A stretch of DNA of 64,000 bases from CAVSUB01 sp963730995 (GCA_963730995.1 CAVSUB010000005.1:1-64000); one strand, 5' to 3'; counted from the stretch's first letter, positions 41,543 through 52,241 are shown. Translations and numbers: made by a program. Notes: generated from the letters alone by a model not told the origin.

Positions 41543-41987
41543 CTACGGCATCGCCGGTGCCGTATCGCGGTGCAACACTCGCGTCTTGAACCGCCAGCCT
41601 CCGCTGTTTTCACGAGGGCATCCTCGTAGCGGTAACTCGGTGTTGCCGTGGGCTCCTGCTTACTGATGTCGAGCAGCTGCATGTAGATTGAACGGCTCGC
41701 CTCGCGCCGCGACGCTTGTCCCGCCAGTCATGAACAAACTGGACGAGGGGGTCGTGACCCTGGCTGGAATTATTGAAGACGCCGTCGGGCGTGAAGGTGT
41801 TCGCCCACCCGTCGGCATCGCCGGTGTCAATCAGCACCGCGTACAGCGCGTACAACTGCTGGATGTCGATGTCGTCCTGCGTGCTGAGGGCCGTAGACCT
41901 GACGCCGCCGAACTGCGCCCGGGCGAACGCTGCGAAGCCTGCCAGGATGACCGCGAAAAGTACGGCTGATGTCGATCGATGGCGCAT
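41543..41987 (-). pseudogene. exported SnoaL-like protein, internally deleted
   Basis: From the start at 41987 the chain has a signal peptide (STSAVLFAVILAGFAAFARA) and the opening of a SnoaL/NTF2-like fold (DIDIQQLYALYAVLIDTGDA, DGWANTFTPDGVF). The next recognisable pieces lie in other frames: MQLLDISKQEPTATPSYRYE, then SGGWRFKTRVLHRD and a stop at 41545-41543. The central part of the fold (about 50 residues) is missing. Convergent with the degenerate kinase gene. Confidence 0.6.
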
Positions 41988-42736
41988 CCGCTCTCCCTTC
42001 CTCGCGTCTGACGACGCGCCGCGATGTCCGCGCGTCCGCAGCGTAAGCGTTCATCACTAGAACGCCCGCGGGCGCACAGATCGGGACTTGAGTGGATCGG
42101 GCCTCGTACGTCGCAGAGGGGTTCACTAAAGGGTTTTCTGGGGTCCGACGACTCAGAAAGTTGCCCGCAAATGTGACTTCGGGCGCAATGGGCGCAAGAT
42201 CGCAGCATTTTGCTCAGAAAACCGTCAGAAGTTGGGATTGGGCTGAGAATTGCGCGCTCGCACTCACAAGGAGCAGATCAAAAAGACGAAGTGCTTGTGA
42301 CTGTTGATCTTGTGTTGGGAGCCGGCCCGGAGTCCGGACTTGGCTGGGACGTAGGGATTCGAACCCCAATAACCGCGTCCAGAGACGGCGCCGCACGAAG
42401 CGATGATGTCAGCTTGGGCCGGTTTTGTTGGTGTTTTTCTCTACGAACTTTGGGTGGACACGGTTGAAAGTGGGTGTTCTCAGGGACAGAGTTTCAAGAT
42501 TCTTTCAAGGGGTTCCTGAGCCCATGCTGGGTCAGTCGGAGGATGTCCCTTCCCGCCATGGGATTTTCGTTGCGGTCTGAGCGTCCTGTCGAACGAGCAG
42601 ATCGAAGGTTGCGGAGCTGGTCGTCTGTGGCGGCGGCCTCAGTTTCGCCGCCAACGATACCCCTGGGCCACTCCTTGGCGGTCCTCGCCTAGGCGCTCCC
42701 CGGCGATATACTGCGGACGAGCTTTCGAGGTGTCGC
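41988..42736. other. 750-base region without intact genes
   Basis: Holds the 5' flank of the SnoaL-like stub, the truncated tRNA-Gln at 42341-42393, and the promoter side of the TonB-receptor-like pseudogene. The frames here are short and show no recognisable domain. No integrase remnant could be identified. Confidence 0.5.
42341..42393 (-). pseudogene. truncated tRNA-Gln (3' half only), attachment-site candidate
   Basis: The minus strand reads, 5' to 3', an anticodon-loop-like CTCTGGA (CTG, Gln), a T-arm TGGGG-TTCGAAT-CCCTA, the acceptor strand CGTCCCA, discriminator G and an encoded CCA. A U1-A72 acceptor pair, implied by the terminal A, is a hallmark of tRNA-Gln. The D-arm and the 5' acceptor strand (expected TGGGACG) are absent further upstream, so it cannot be functional. 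Its last 17 bases recur at 38503-38519. Confidence 0.6.
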
Positions 42737-45574
42737 GTGGCAGTTTGTCTGCGTCGTGCGTCGATCGGAGGTTGGGTCATCGGTCTGACCGTCTGCTTGA
42801 TAGCCGGGGACGTGCACTTGATTGCGGCGGCGCAGGCCGTGACGGCGACGACCGGGGCCGTCAACGGCGCGGTCACTGACGGCACGAAAGCGGTGGTGCC
42901 GGGTGTGACGGTCCGCCTGTCGGGGCCGTCGTTGATGACCGACCGGACCACTCTCACCGATGGGCAAGGCGCGTACCGATTTTCTGCCGTGCCGACCGGC
43001 ACCTACACGATCACTTTCGAACTCGTGGGTTTGGCACACTTGTCCGCGAAGCCATCCACGTGGGGCTCGGCTTCACGGCGACCGTAAATGCCGAGATTGA
43101 GTCCGGGCACGGTCATCGACAGCGTCACCGTCAGCGGCTCGCCCGTTGTCGATCTCGCGTCTACCGAAGTCACGACCCATTTCGACAGCGCGAAGCTTGC
43201 CAGCCTGCCAGGCGCTCGTGACATCTTTGCGATCCTGGCGAACACGCCGGGCGTGGCGCTCTCGAAGATGGACGTGGGGGGCAACGGCGCGCTCAGCCTG
43301 CAGGATTACACCGCCTACGGCCTCCGGGCGACTACCGGCGTGAACCGCAACGAGGTCGAAGGCATTCGGGTCGGCGGGGCCAACGGGCCGAACGACAACT
43401 ACGTCTCCGACTTCGCGTCCTTTGCGGAGATTGCGATCAAGGCTGTCGGGCAAACAGCGGCCATGTCCGTCCCGGGCACATTGGGCGTGTACGTCAGCAA
43501 ATCCGGCGGCAACGCCTATCACGGCAGCGTCTACGCAGATTTTCAGAGCGATGCGCTGGAGGCGACCAATATCGACAGCAACCAGATCTCACGCGGTGTA
43601 TCCGGGGGGCCCGACCTCGACGCGCACGACGTGAACCGGCTGCAGCATTTCCGGGACTTCAACGCGGACGTGGGTGGTTACCTCAAGAAAGACAAGGCGT
43701 GGTGGTACGGCGCATACCGCTCCTCGTCGGTTGGGCAGCGATACGTCTGGCTGCTCGACACGACGGCCACTCTCGCGGCCGACGTCGTCACCGGCAAAGG
43801 TCACCTACCTGCTGTCGCCCCGCCAGAAGCTCATTGGCTATCTGCAGCGTCAAGACTTCGAGCAGTCGAGCTTTTTCGCCTGTCGGCGCGAGTCAGCCGC
43901 TCGAGACCAGCGATGCGCTGCCTAGTCTCGTATTTCCCGTGAGCGTCTGGAAGGCTGAGTACAACGCCGCCGTGACCGACGCGCTTTACGTCGAAGCGCG
44001 CGTCGGTGGCTATCACTCCGGCCGCGAATGTGTCGTTCAAGAGCACGGCCCCGCGCATCGCGGATGTGGGCGCGAATACGGTCAGTGGCGGCGCGCTAGC
44101 GCAGGAACGACTTATCGACCGCCCACAGGTCAACGGCTCCGTGAGCTTCCTGAAGACCGGCTGGGGCGGCAGCCACACGTTCAGAGTTGGCGGCGAGTAC
44201 ATGAGCGACCGTCTCGACGCGACCAGCTACGGGTACGGCAACGCATGCAACTGCGTGTCGACGCTCAACAACGGCGTGCCCACGCAGGTGCAGATCCAGT
44301 TGGGTACGAACGTGTCGAAGAACGACCTCACGACGTTTGCCGGTTTTGTGGACGACACCTGGCGGCTCACCCCTCGGATCACGCTGTCGCTGGGATTGCG
44401 TCTGGATCGCTATCAAGCCGACGCTCCCGGCACAGGAGGGACCTGGCAGGACAGACGTTCGCGGCGATCGATCCCGTTCTCACCTTCAACAACTGGGGCC
44501 CGCGCCTGGGCATGAGCGCCGATCTCACGGGCGACGGCAAGACCGTCATGAAACTTCATTACGGGACATTCTGGGTCTACCCGGCGCCGATTTTCACCGC
44601 GGCCTTCAATCCGAATCCACCCGGCTGGTCGCGGACATACCTCTGGACCAGCGACGCCAACGGGAACGGCCGGTGGGATCAGGGTGAGGAGGGACCGTTG
44701 ACCTCCGTGTCGGGTGGCAGCGCGTCCACCAGGCTCGACCCCGGCATCGTGAATACCTACGTTCATCAGGCCAGCGCCTACATCGAGCGCGAGGTCGCGC
44801 CCGACTTCGGCGTGCGAACCGGCGTGGTCCTGAACGCCAAGCGACAGCCGTACGGCACGATCAACGTCAGCCGGCCGCTCGGGGCGTACTCGGTGCCGGT
44901 GGCCGTCGTCGATCCTGGACCTGACGGCCGACCCGGTTCCGCCGACGACGGAGGGACCGTAACCGCATACGACCTGACGGCTGAATCGTTGAGCGCGTCG
45001 CCTGTGAATCTGACTACCAACCTGCCCGACAGCGACAGCGAGTACTACACGTGGGAGATCACTGCAACGAAGCGTCAGAGCCGGGGGTGGTCGCTGCTGG
45101 CGAGCTTCACGCACACCTGGAGCCACGAGGCGGCGCTCGGGATGGGAAGTGATTTCACGCCGAACGCCTTGATCAACTCGGCGGGCAGTCAGGATCGGTT
45201 CAGGACGTGGCAGGCCAAACTGAACGGGACGATGAACCTCCCGGGCGGCTTCCGGGTCGTCCCCGTCATTCGCCACCAGTCCGGACAACCGTTCGCGCGC
45301 ACGTTCGTGCGCACGCTCAACTACGGTAATGCGACGATCAAAGCGGAGCCGATCGACGGCCAATCGGACGCCCAACATCCTGCTCGTCGATGTGCGAACC
45401 GAGAAGGGATTCCGCGTCAAGGCCGCGCGCGTGCTGGGATTCGTCGACGTTTACAACATCTTCAACACCAATGCAGCCCAGACGCTGACTACCAGTTCGG
45501 GCGGCTTCTGGTTGCGACCGACGGCGATCACGGGCCCTCGCGTGCTCCGGATCGGCGCCCGATTGGACTGGTAG
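42737..45574 (+). pseudogene. carboxypeptidase-regulatory / TonB-receptor-like outer-membrane protein, heavily frameshifted
   Basis: GTG start at 42737. A signal region leads to an Ig-like CarboxypepD_reg domain (GAVNGAVTDGTKAVVPGVTV, GAYRFSAVPTGTYTITFELV), a plug-like segment (ASLPGARDIFAILANTPGVA, FAEIAIKAVGQTAAMSVPGT) and a long series of barrel strands (WWYGAYRSSSVGQRYVW, FAGFVDDTWRLTPRITLSLG, ASAYIEREVAPDFGVRTG, RVLGFVDVYNIFNTNAAQ) ending with LRIGARLDW at 45574. Homology jumps frame at about 43027, 43105, 43797, 43880, 44018, 44450 and 45360. At about 940 codons it would have been a complete Oar/TonB-type transporter. Confidence 0.8.
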
Positions 45575-45582
45575 CCTCGCGC

Positions 45583-46445
45583 GTGAAAGCCCTTGTCGAT
45601 CTGGCCGTTCCGGCGATCACCGTCCTTGTGATGCTCGCCGTCGGTCTCGACCTCGCCCCCACCGATTTCGCACGTGTCCGTCGGCAGCCTCGTGTCGTGG
45701 CCGCCGGCCTGGTGGGCCCTCTCCTCGTGCTGCCGCCCTTGGCACTCCTGCTGGTCGTCGTGTTTGCCCCATCGTCTGATCTCCAGGCAGGACTGCTCCT
45801 GATCGCGGCGTGCCCGATCGGCGGGATTTCGACCACCTACAGCTATCTGGCGGGGGCCTCGACGGCGTTGTCGATTTCGCTCACTGCCATCTCGAGCCTG
45901 TTGGCAGTGGCGACCATTCCGCTCTTGGGCCAAGTGTTCGGCGCTGTGTTGGGTCAGCCGCTCGGACTGACCGCGCCGCTCCCGCTGATCGTCGCGCAGC
46001 TTCTGCTGCTGCTGGCGCTTGCCCGTGTCTCTCGGAATGTGGGTGCGGTTCCGCCGTCCGGCACTGGCTGTTCGTTGGCAGCGCTACCTGAAGGCGATTG
46101 GTTTTGGCGGGCTCGGCGCGCTGCTCGTGTCGATCGTGGCAAGTGACCCGGTCCTGTTCCTGAAGCGGTCTCCAGAGCACTATGCCGCTCGCCACGATGT
46201 TCGTCGCGGCATCCTTTGTCACGGGATGGCTGGTCGGCCGTGCGACGGGTACATCGCCACAGGATCGGTTCACATTGGCCACCGAGTTCGCGACGAGAAA
46301 CGTGGCGGTGGCTGCGGCGATCGCCGTGACGCTCGCCGGACGCGTCGAGTTCGCGGTGTTCGCGACGACCTACTTCCTCACCGAGATTCCCCTGATGTTG
46401 GGCGCGATCGCCGTCTTTCGCCGCTCGCAGGTCGCGAGGGCCTGA
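45583..46445 (+). pseudogene. bile acid:sodium symporter family (BASS/SBF) transporter, frameshifted
   Basis: From the GTG at 45583 the hydrophobic segments ALVDLAVPAITVLVMLAVGL, FARVRRQPRVVAAGLVGPLL and the family motif GLLLIAACPIGGISTTYSYL appear in one frame, then LPVSLGMWVRFRRP (from about 46020) and LATEFATRNVAVAAAIAVTL, FATTYFLTEIPLMLGAIAVF (from about 46165) in others, ending at 46445. The ATRNVAVAAAIA motif is typical of SBF helix 9. Two indels break it. About 287 codons, near the usual length. Convergent with the sigma-54 activator. Confidence 0.8.
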
Positions 46446-46455
46446 GACGCCTCGA

Positions 46456-48045
46456 TCAGGAGGGCGGTCGAACCGGGGCAGCCTTGCGCTCGATGCCGAG
46501 TTTCTTCATGCGGTATTCGAGCGTGGTCGGCTTCACGCCGAGAATACGCGCCGCCCCCTGATCGCCGCTGATCCGCCACCGTGTCTGTTCGAGGGCCTCG
46601 AGAATGTGGTGCCGCTCGGCCTCTTCGAGCGTCCCCATGGCCCGCGCCGCCGGTGCGTGCGCCGAGCCGTCGGGCAGCACGACCCGAAGCGTCGGGCCAT
46701 CGGTCAGGATCATCGAGCGCTCGATGACGTTGCGCAGCTCACGGATGTTGCCCGGCCAGGCGTAGGCCACGAGCGCGTCCATCGCCTGGCGCGGGACGTG
46801 TTCGATGACGTGCCCGAGCTGCTGGCCGAACTGCTTGACGAACATCCACACCAGCGGCGGGATGTCCTCCCGGCGATCGCGCAGCGGCGGAATCTGAATC
46901 GGAAATACCTGGAGTCGGAAAAACAGATCCTGGCGGAACCGGCCCTCGCGCACGGCCTGACCCAGGTCGCGATTGGTGGCGGCAACGAGGCGGACATCCA
47001 CTTTCACGGTGCGGCTGCTGCCGAGACGCTCGAAGGTGCCGGTCTCGAGAACGCGCAGCAATTTGGCCTGCAACTCCAGGGGCAGCTCGCCGACTTCGTC
47101 GAGAAACAGCGTGCCGCCATCGGCCGTCCCGAAACGGCCAGCTTCTTTCGACAAGGCTCCGGTGTAGGCGCCCTTCTCCCTGCCGAACAGCTCGCTCTCG
47201 ATCAATGGTCCGGGCAACGCCGCGCAGTTGACGCGCACGAGCAGCCGTTCCTTGCGCTTGCTGCCGTTGTGGACCGCCTCGGCCAGCAGCTCCTTCCCCG
47301 TTCCGGTCTCTCCGTACAGGAGCACCGTGGAATCCGTGGCGGCCACCCGCCTCACCTCGTGCAGGACACTCCGCATCCCCGGGCTCTGGGCGACGATGGC
47401 ATCGTCGCTGACCGCGGTCGCCAGCTCCTGCCGCAGGTACCGGTTGTCGAGCTCGAGACGGTCCTTGAGCGCCGTGACCTCCGCATGCGCGCGCTGCAGC
47501 TCGAGATCGGACCGCTTGCGGTCCAGCGCGTTGGCGAACACGTGGGCGACCGTCGCGAGCCGCTCCTTCAGGTCCTCGGACCACTGCCGCTCGTGCCGCA
47601 CCGCGCCGAAGAGCAGCGCCCCCACCACGGTGCCCCCCACGATCAGTGGGAACGACAGGTTCGATTTGGGCCCAATCTTTTCAAGCGTCGCGCGATCCAC
47701 CACGGCCTCCGGCGGCAGTTCGTCGAGGCTCGAGAACGAGAAGACATGGCCCTGGAGCAACCGGCCAAAGGCATACGGCAGGACCTCCTGCGCGATGAGC
47801 CGAGGAACCGGGACCAATCCGTCCACGACATAGTGGTGCGTATTCTCGAGGAAGCGGCCATCCGCGGACCACTGGACCAGATGGCTGCGATCGACGCCGA
47901 TGAACTCGACGAGCAATCGCAGCGCCTCGACGATCTCGTCGTCCACGCGTGCGGGCGCCGCGTTGATGAACCGCGTCGAGATATCGGTCAGCAGCCGCTC
48001 GAACGCTCCGGCATCAGTCTCAGGCAACGTCATGGACGGGCCCAT
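46456..48045 (-). CDS. sigma-54-dependent activator with GAF sensor domain
   Basis: 529 residues. A GAF domain fills about 20-180 (FIGVDRSHLVQWSADGRFLE, FPLIVGGTVVGALLFGAV), then the AAA+ domain with Walker A GETGTGKE, the sigma-54 loop GAYTGA (the Tyr variant seen in FhlA-like activators) and Walker B GGTLFLDEVGE, and a Fis-type C-terminal helix-turn-helix (ISGDQGAARILGVKPTTLEY). No receiver domain, so activity is probably set by a ligand or phosphorelay-independent signal in GAF. ATG at 48045; another in frame at 48033. Divergent from the ABM gene at 48222, which may be a target. Confidence 0.92.
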   Translation of the reverse strand: MGPSMTLPETDAGAFERLLTDISTRFINAAPARVDDEIVEALRLLVEFIGVDRSHLVQWSADGRFLENTHHYVVDGLVPVPRLIAQEVLPYAFGRLLQGHVFSFSSLDELPPEAVVDRATLEKIGPKSNLSFPLIVGGTVVGALLFGAVRHERQWSEDLKERLATVAHVFANALDRKRSDLELQRAHAEVTALKDRLELDNRYLRQELATAVSDDAIVAQSPGMRSVLHEVRRVAATDSTVLLYGETGTGKELLAEAVHNGSKRKERLLVRVNCAALPGPLIESELFGREKGAYTGALSKEAGRFGTADGGTLFLDEVGELPLELQAKLLRVLETGTFERLGSSRTVKVDVRLVAATNRDLGQAVREGRFRQDLFFRLQVFPIQIPPLRDRREDIPPLVWMFVKQFGQQLGHVIEHVPRQAMDALVAYAWPGNIRELRNVIERSMILTDGPTLRVVLPDGSAHAPAARAMGTLEEAERHHILEALEQTRWRISGDQGAARILGVKPTTLEYRMKKLGIERKAAPVRPPS

Positions 48046-48221
48046 TTTAGGTCACGGCTAATTGGGAAACTCCCAGATTCTCACTGGGATCTGACGCCTC
48101 CGCGGCGACATCACGCGATCCATCAGACGGGTCGAAAGCCATTCCCCACGGTGCTTTGCGGGTAGGGAGCTGGCTTCCTCCTCACGCAGGCCCGAGACGT
48201 GCACTCTGGCCACTCAGCGAA

Positions 48222-48593
48222 ATGATTCTGTCCACTGTCCGCGTGGCCATCCCCGATCGACACCGACACGAGGTGTTCCGCATGCTCCGTGTCTTCCTGG
48301 GGCATTCAACGGCCAACGTGGGCTGTGCGGGGGTTTCGGTATCCCAGGACGTAACGGATCCCGAGAGCGTGACGATCACCGAGCGCTGGGTGACACGGGC
48401 GGACTTCGACGAGCACGTCCGCTCGGCGGAGTACCGGCTGCTGCTCGCCGTCATCGACCTGTCGGCGACGCCGCCCGAGATCATTTTTGACGACGTGGAC
48501 CCGATCGGCGGTCTCGATGTCGTGACGGCGCTCCGATCACCAGGCGTCGCCGATCATCAAATTGAGCCCGACAAGCATTCTCCAAACGACTGA
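48222..48593 (+). CDS. ABM-domain (YgiN-like) small protein
   Basis: 123 residues from the ATG at 48222. The ferredoxin-like pattern VRVAIPDRHRHEVFRMLRVF, GCAGVSVSQDVTDPESVTIT, ERWVTRADFDEHVRSAEYR is that of the antibiotic-biosynthesis-monooxygenase family, small dimeric proteins that oxidise quinols, degrade haem or have no known reaction. Cytoplasmic. First gene of a long co-directional run and divergent from the sigma-54 activator. The 3' end overlaps, in another frame, the leader of the barrel gene at 48634. Confidence 0.8.
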   Translation: MILSTVRVAIPDRHRHEVFRMLRVFLGHSTANVGCAGVSVSQDVTDPESVTITERWVTRADFDEHVRSAEYRLLLAVIDLSATPPEIIFDDVDPIGGLDVVTALRSPGVADHQIEPDKHSPND

Positions 48594-48633
48594 CGCCGAG
48601 AACGAACCTGAAACTTCTAGCTGGAGGTTGTCC

Positions 48634-49365
48634 GTGAAGCGGTGCTTGAGCTTGAGTCTGTTGGCAGTCGTTGCCGTGGGTATAGCGGGATCGGCGACAC
48701 CGGCAACGGCGCAGTCGACAAGTGACAAATGGAATGGGTTCGTCGCTCCTTACCTTATGGGGGCGGCGATGAGCGGCGAGACGACGGTGCGCGGCGTCGG
48801 CGTCGACGTCGACGCGTCGGCCTCTGACGTCTTCTCGAACCTGCAGTTCGGCGCGATGGGGATCGCGGTGGCCCGCAAGGGCCATTGGGGATTCGGCTCC
48901 GACCTGATCTGGATGGCGCTCGGGACGACCGTGCGCAACACCAACGTCGACGTCAATCAGGGCGCCTTCGCGTTCTACGGCCTGCGCCAGCTCGGTCCGG
49001 CCGCTGACGTGACGTTCGGCCTGCGGGTGAACACGCTGCAAAGCACGCTCAAGTTCAAGGGGCCCGATGTCACAGTGAGCCAGGACCAGACCTGGGTGGA
49101 TCCCATCGCGGGCGTGACCCTCCGCAGCCCGGCGGGTCGCCGCGTGCAATTGAGGCTCTACACAGAGGTCGGCGGATTCGGCGCCGGTTCCGATTTCACG
49201 TGGCAGGTGTTCCCCACGCTGAGCCTCAGGGTGACCGACAAGGCGTCGCTGGAGTTCGGCTATCGATGGCTGGACCTCGACTACGACACCGGTGAAGGCA
49301 ATGAGCAGTTCCGGTACGACGTGTTGACGCAAGGGCCAGTGGTCGGATTCGGATTCAGGTTTTGA
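48634..49365 (+). CDS. outer-membrane beta-barrel protein of unknown function
   Basis: 243 residues from the GTG at 48634, with GGAGG seven bases upstream and a signal peptide (CLSLSLLAVVAVGIAGSATP, cleaved near ATAQ-S). The mature chain is a run of amphipathic strands (WNGFVAPYLMGAAMSGETTV, VFSNLQFGAMGIAVARKGHW, KASLEFGYRWLDLDYDTGEG) ending in GFGFRF, a C-terminal Phe as needed by the Bam machinery. About eight strands, OmpW/OprF-like in size. A copy of its last 22 codons stands at 53263-53329, ahead of the DUF2092 gene. Confidence 0.8.
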   Translation: MKRCLSLSLLAVVAVGIAGSATPATAQSTSDKWNGFVAPYLMGAAMSGETTVRGVGVDVDASASDVFSNLQFGAMGIAVARKGHWGFGSDLIWMALGTTVRNTNVDVNQGAFAFYGLRQLGPAADVTFGLRVNTLQSTLKFKGPDVTVSQDQTWVDPIAGVTLRSPAGRRVQLRLYTEVGGFGAGSDFTWQVFPTLSLRVTDKASLEFGYRWLDLDYDTGEGNEQFRYDVLTQGPVVGFGFRF

Positions 49366-49394
49366 GGATGCCAGGACACAAGAGGACAAGTGCC

Positions 49395-51387
49395 ATGCCC
49401 ATGAGGCAGCTCATCGTGATTGGGACCGTGTTGCTCGCCGCCGGCTGCGGAGGGCCGCAGCCCCCTCCGGCCACGCCTGCCGCGGAGTCGTCGCCGGCCG
49501 TGCAACTTGGCGGTCCGCCGACCGGCGCCGGCACGTCTGAACGCCGACGGCGGCGAGATCCAGCCGGCCGATCCGACCATGTTCTACAAGGAGCCTGGCT
49601 ACTCGCCGTACGCAGGCAGGAATTATCCCGAGCGCCCGTACTTCGGCGACGAGCACGTCCACACCGCGTGGTCGGTTGATGCCGGCGGCAGCGGCGCGAC
49701 GCTCGGTCCCGAGGAGGCGACGCGGTTTGCGCGGGGCGAGGAAGTCACCTCGACCAGCGGCCAGCCGGTGAAGCTCGGACAGCCGCTCGACTGGGTCGCC
49801 ATCACGGATCACTCCGACATGATGGGCATGATCACCGAGATCAAGGGCGGCAATCCCGAGATGATGGCCGACCCGACGCTCAAACGGTGGCGCGAGATGT
49901 TCAACGGCGGCCCGGTGGAGGCGAAGAAGGCCGTGATGGAACTGGTCGCCGCACAGGCGAACAGGAAGCTGCCGCCGGCCGCGACGGATCCAAAGTTTGC
50001 CAAGAGCGTCTGGGCCAAGACCACCACGATCGCGGAGAAGTACAACGAACCGGGGCGCTTCACGGCGTTCATCGGCTACGAGTGGACGTCGAACGCCGGC
50101 GGCGGCGACAACCTGCATCGGAACATCATCTACCGCGACAACAAGGACAAGGCCGACCAGGTGCTGCCCTACACCACGTTCCAGAGCGAGAACCCCGAGG
50201 ACCTCTGGAAGTGGATGACCGAATGGGAGAAGACGACCGGCGGCAAGATCCTCGCGATCCCGCACAACGGCAATCTCTCGAACGGCCGGATGTTCGCGCT
50301 GACGACCTTCAGCGGCGACCCGCTCACCAAGGCGTGGGCCGACGCGCGGCAGCGGTGGGAGCCGCTGTTCGAAGCGATTCAGATGAAGGGGCAGAGCGAG
50401 TCGCATCCGTCGCTGTCGCCGACCGACGACTTCGCCGCCTACGAGCTGTGGGACCGCGGCAACCTGACCCAGACGCCGAAGAAGCCCGGCATGATCGCGG
50501 GCGAATACGCGCGCGAAGCGCTCAAGAACGGCCTGAAGGTGGAACAGGATCTGGGGACCAACCCGTTCAAGTTCGGGATGGCGGGCGGAACCGACACCCA
50601 TAACGGCCTCGTGGCGGCCGAAGAGGACAACTTCTTCGCCAAATTCCCGAGTGCCGAGCCCCGGCCGGATCGGTGGGACGAGGACGCGATGAACTTCGGC
50701 CCCAACCGCATCGTGAAAGGCTGGGAGATGACGGCGGCCGGATACACCGCCGTGTGGGCGACCGGCAACACGCGTGCGGAGCTGTGGGACGCGATGATGC
50801 GCCGTGAAACCTACGCGACGAGCGGTCCCCGCATGATCGTCCGGTTTTTCGGCGGCTACGACTTCACGCAGGCTGACGCCACGCGCACGCCGGCGGTGGC
50901 CGGCTACGCGAAGGGTGTGCCGATGGGCGGCGATCTTCCCGCTGCGCCGGCCGGCAAGGCGCCGACGTTCCTCGTCGCCGCGCTCAAAGACCGGTTCAGC
51001 GGCAACCTCGATCGCATCCAGATCATCAAGGGATGGCTGGGCAAGGACGGCAAGCCGCAGGAGAAGATCTACGACGTGGTCTGGGGCGACAAGGACCGGC
51101 GCAAGATCGTCAACGGCAAGCTGACCCCGGTGGGGAATACCGTGGACGTCGCTACCGCGACGTGGACCAATACCATCGGCGATCCGGAACTCGTCACCGT
51201 GTGGAAGGACCCGGACTTCGATCCGTCGGTCCGCGCGGTCTACTACGCGCGCGTCCTCGAGATCCCGACGCCGCGCTGGACCGCGTACGACGCGGCGTAC
51301 TTCAAGATCAAGATCACGGACCCGAAGGTGCCGATGACGACGCAGGAGCGGGCGTTCACGTCGCCCATCTGGTATTCGCCGAAGTAA
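49395..51387 (+). pseudogene. DUF3604 lipoprotein, N-terminal frameshift
   Basis: From the ATG at 49395 a lipoprotein signal (QLIVIGTVLLAAGC) and Pro/Ala linker run in one frame; between about 49510 and 49545 homology passes to another frame (ARLNADGGEIQPADPTMFYK), which is then open to 51387. The total length is one base over a multiple of three, so one extra base would explain it. DUF3604 is a PHP-like metal-dependent hydrolase fold: HVHTAWSVDAGG, DWVAITDHSDMMGMITE, AIPHNGNLSNGRMF and AGGTDTHNGLV hold the expected His/Asp ligands. About 650 residues, full domain. Function unknown. If the frameshift is an assembly error, this is an intact gene. Confidence 0.8.
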
Positions 51388-51395
51388 GGGTGCAT

Positions 51396-52241
51396 ATGCG
51401 CATGCGAACGCTGCTCGGCGAGCCGATGCTGCACTTCCTGCTGATCGGCATCGCGCTCTTCGCCGCCTATCAATGGATGTCGCCCGTCGATTCCGACGGG
51501 CGCCGCATCGTCATCACCCAGGGAGTGGTGGACGACCTCGTCACCCAGCACGTGGCGGCGAGGGGCCGCGAACCGTCCGCCGCCGAACTGAACCACCTGA
51601 TCGAGTCGTACGTACGCGATGAGGTCCTGTACCGGGAAGGCGTGAAGCTCGGGCTCGATCGTGACGACATCGTCGTGAAGCGTCGGGTCCGCCAGAAGAT
51701 CGAGCTGATCGAGGAGGAAGACGGCTCGACCGGGACACCGACTGACGCGGATCTGTCCGCGTACCTGGCGGCGAACCCGGCGCGCTTCGTGCAGCCGGCC
51801 ATCCTCACGTTCGAGCAGGTGTTTCTCGGACAATCTACCGCGGGCCCGGGGGTGGTGCATGCAGTGGCCGTCACCCATCAGGCGCTGCGGAACGGCGCCG
51901 ATCCCGCGGAACTTGGGACGCCGACGCTGCTGCCGCATCAGTTGACGCGGACCCCTGCCGATCTGGTCGCGCGCGATTTCGGCGCTTCCTTTGCCGCGGC
52001 CCTCGAGAGGGTGCCGGTCGGCGAGTGGGTGGGGCCGATCGACTCGAGCTTCGGGGCGCACTACGTGCGCGTCTCGGATCGCACACCGGCCGTGGCGCCG
52101 CAACTCGCGGCCGTGCGCGACCATCTCGTGCGGGAATGGGAGAACGAACGCCGCCAGCGCGCGCGCAACGACGCCTACACGAAGATGCGTGGCGGATATG
52201 AGGTCCGCATCGAGGCGAAAACGCCCGCGGAACGCCGATGA
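51396..52241 (+). CDS. PpiC/SurA-like peptidyl-prolyl isomerase, membrane-anchored
   Basis: 281 residues from the ATG at 51396 (a second at 51402). One N-terminal helix (GEPMLHFLLIGIALFAAYQW) anchors it in the membrane. A SurA-N-like helical part (LNHLIESYVRDEVLYREGVK) is followed by a parvulin-type segment (ERVPVGEWVGPIDSSFGAHY VRV, split here) typical of rotamase domains. Probably folds or delivers envelope proteins. Lies eight bases after the DUF3604 gene and overlaps the HupE-like gene by 4 bp (52238-52241), so these three are one unit. Confidence 0.82.
   Translation: MRMRTLLGEPMLHFLLIGIALFAAYQWMSPVDSDGRRIVITQGVVDDLVTQHVAARGREPSAAELNHLIESYVRDEVLYREGVKLGLDRDDIVVKRRVRQKIELIEEEDGSTGTPTDADLSAYLAANPARFVQPAILTFEQVFLGQSTAGPGVVHAVAVTHQALRNGADPAELGTPTLLPHQLTRTPADLVARDFGASFAAALERVPVGEWVGPIDSSFGAHYVRVSDRTPAVAPQLAAVRDHLVREWENERRQRARNDAYTKMRGGYEVRIEAKTPAERR

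Noticed and set aside
42341..42393. Possible tmRNA 3' end
   Set aside because: The T-arm is preceded by an anticodon-like loop and a U1-A72-type acceptor, as in tRNA-Gln, and no tag-peptide frame or tmRNA 5' part was found within 400 bases.
43699..46146. An 815-codon open frame joining TonB-receptor-like and BASS-like sequence
   Set aside because: It reads through frame-shifted, unrelated stretches between real segments of two different genes; the apparent fusion comes from the indels.
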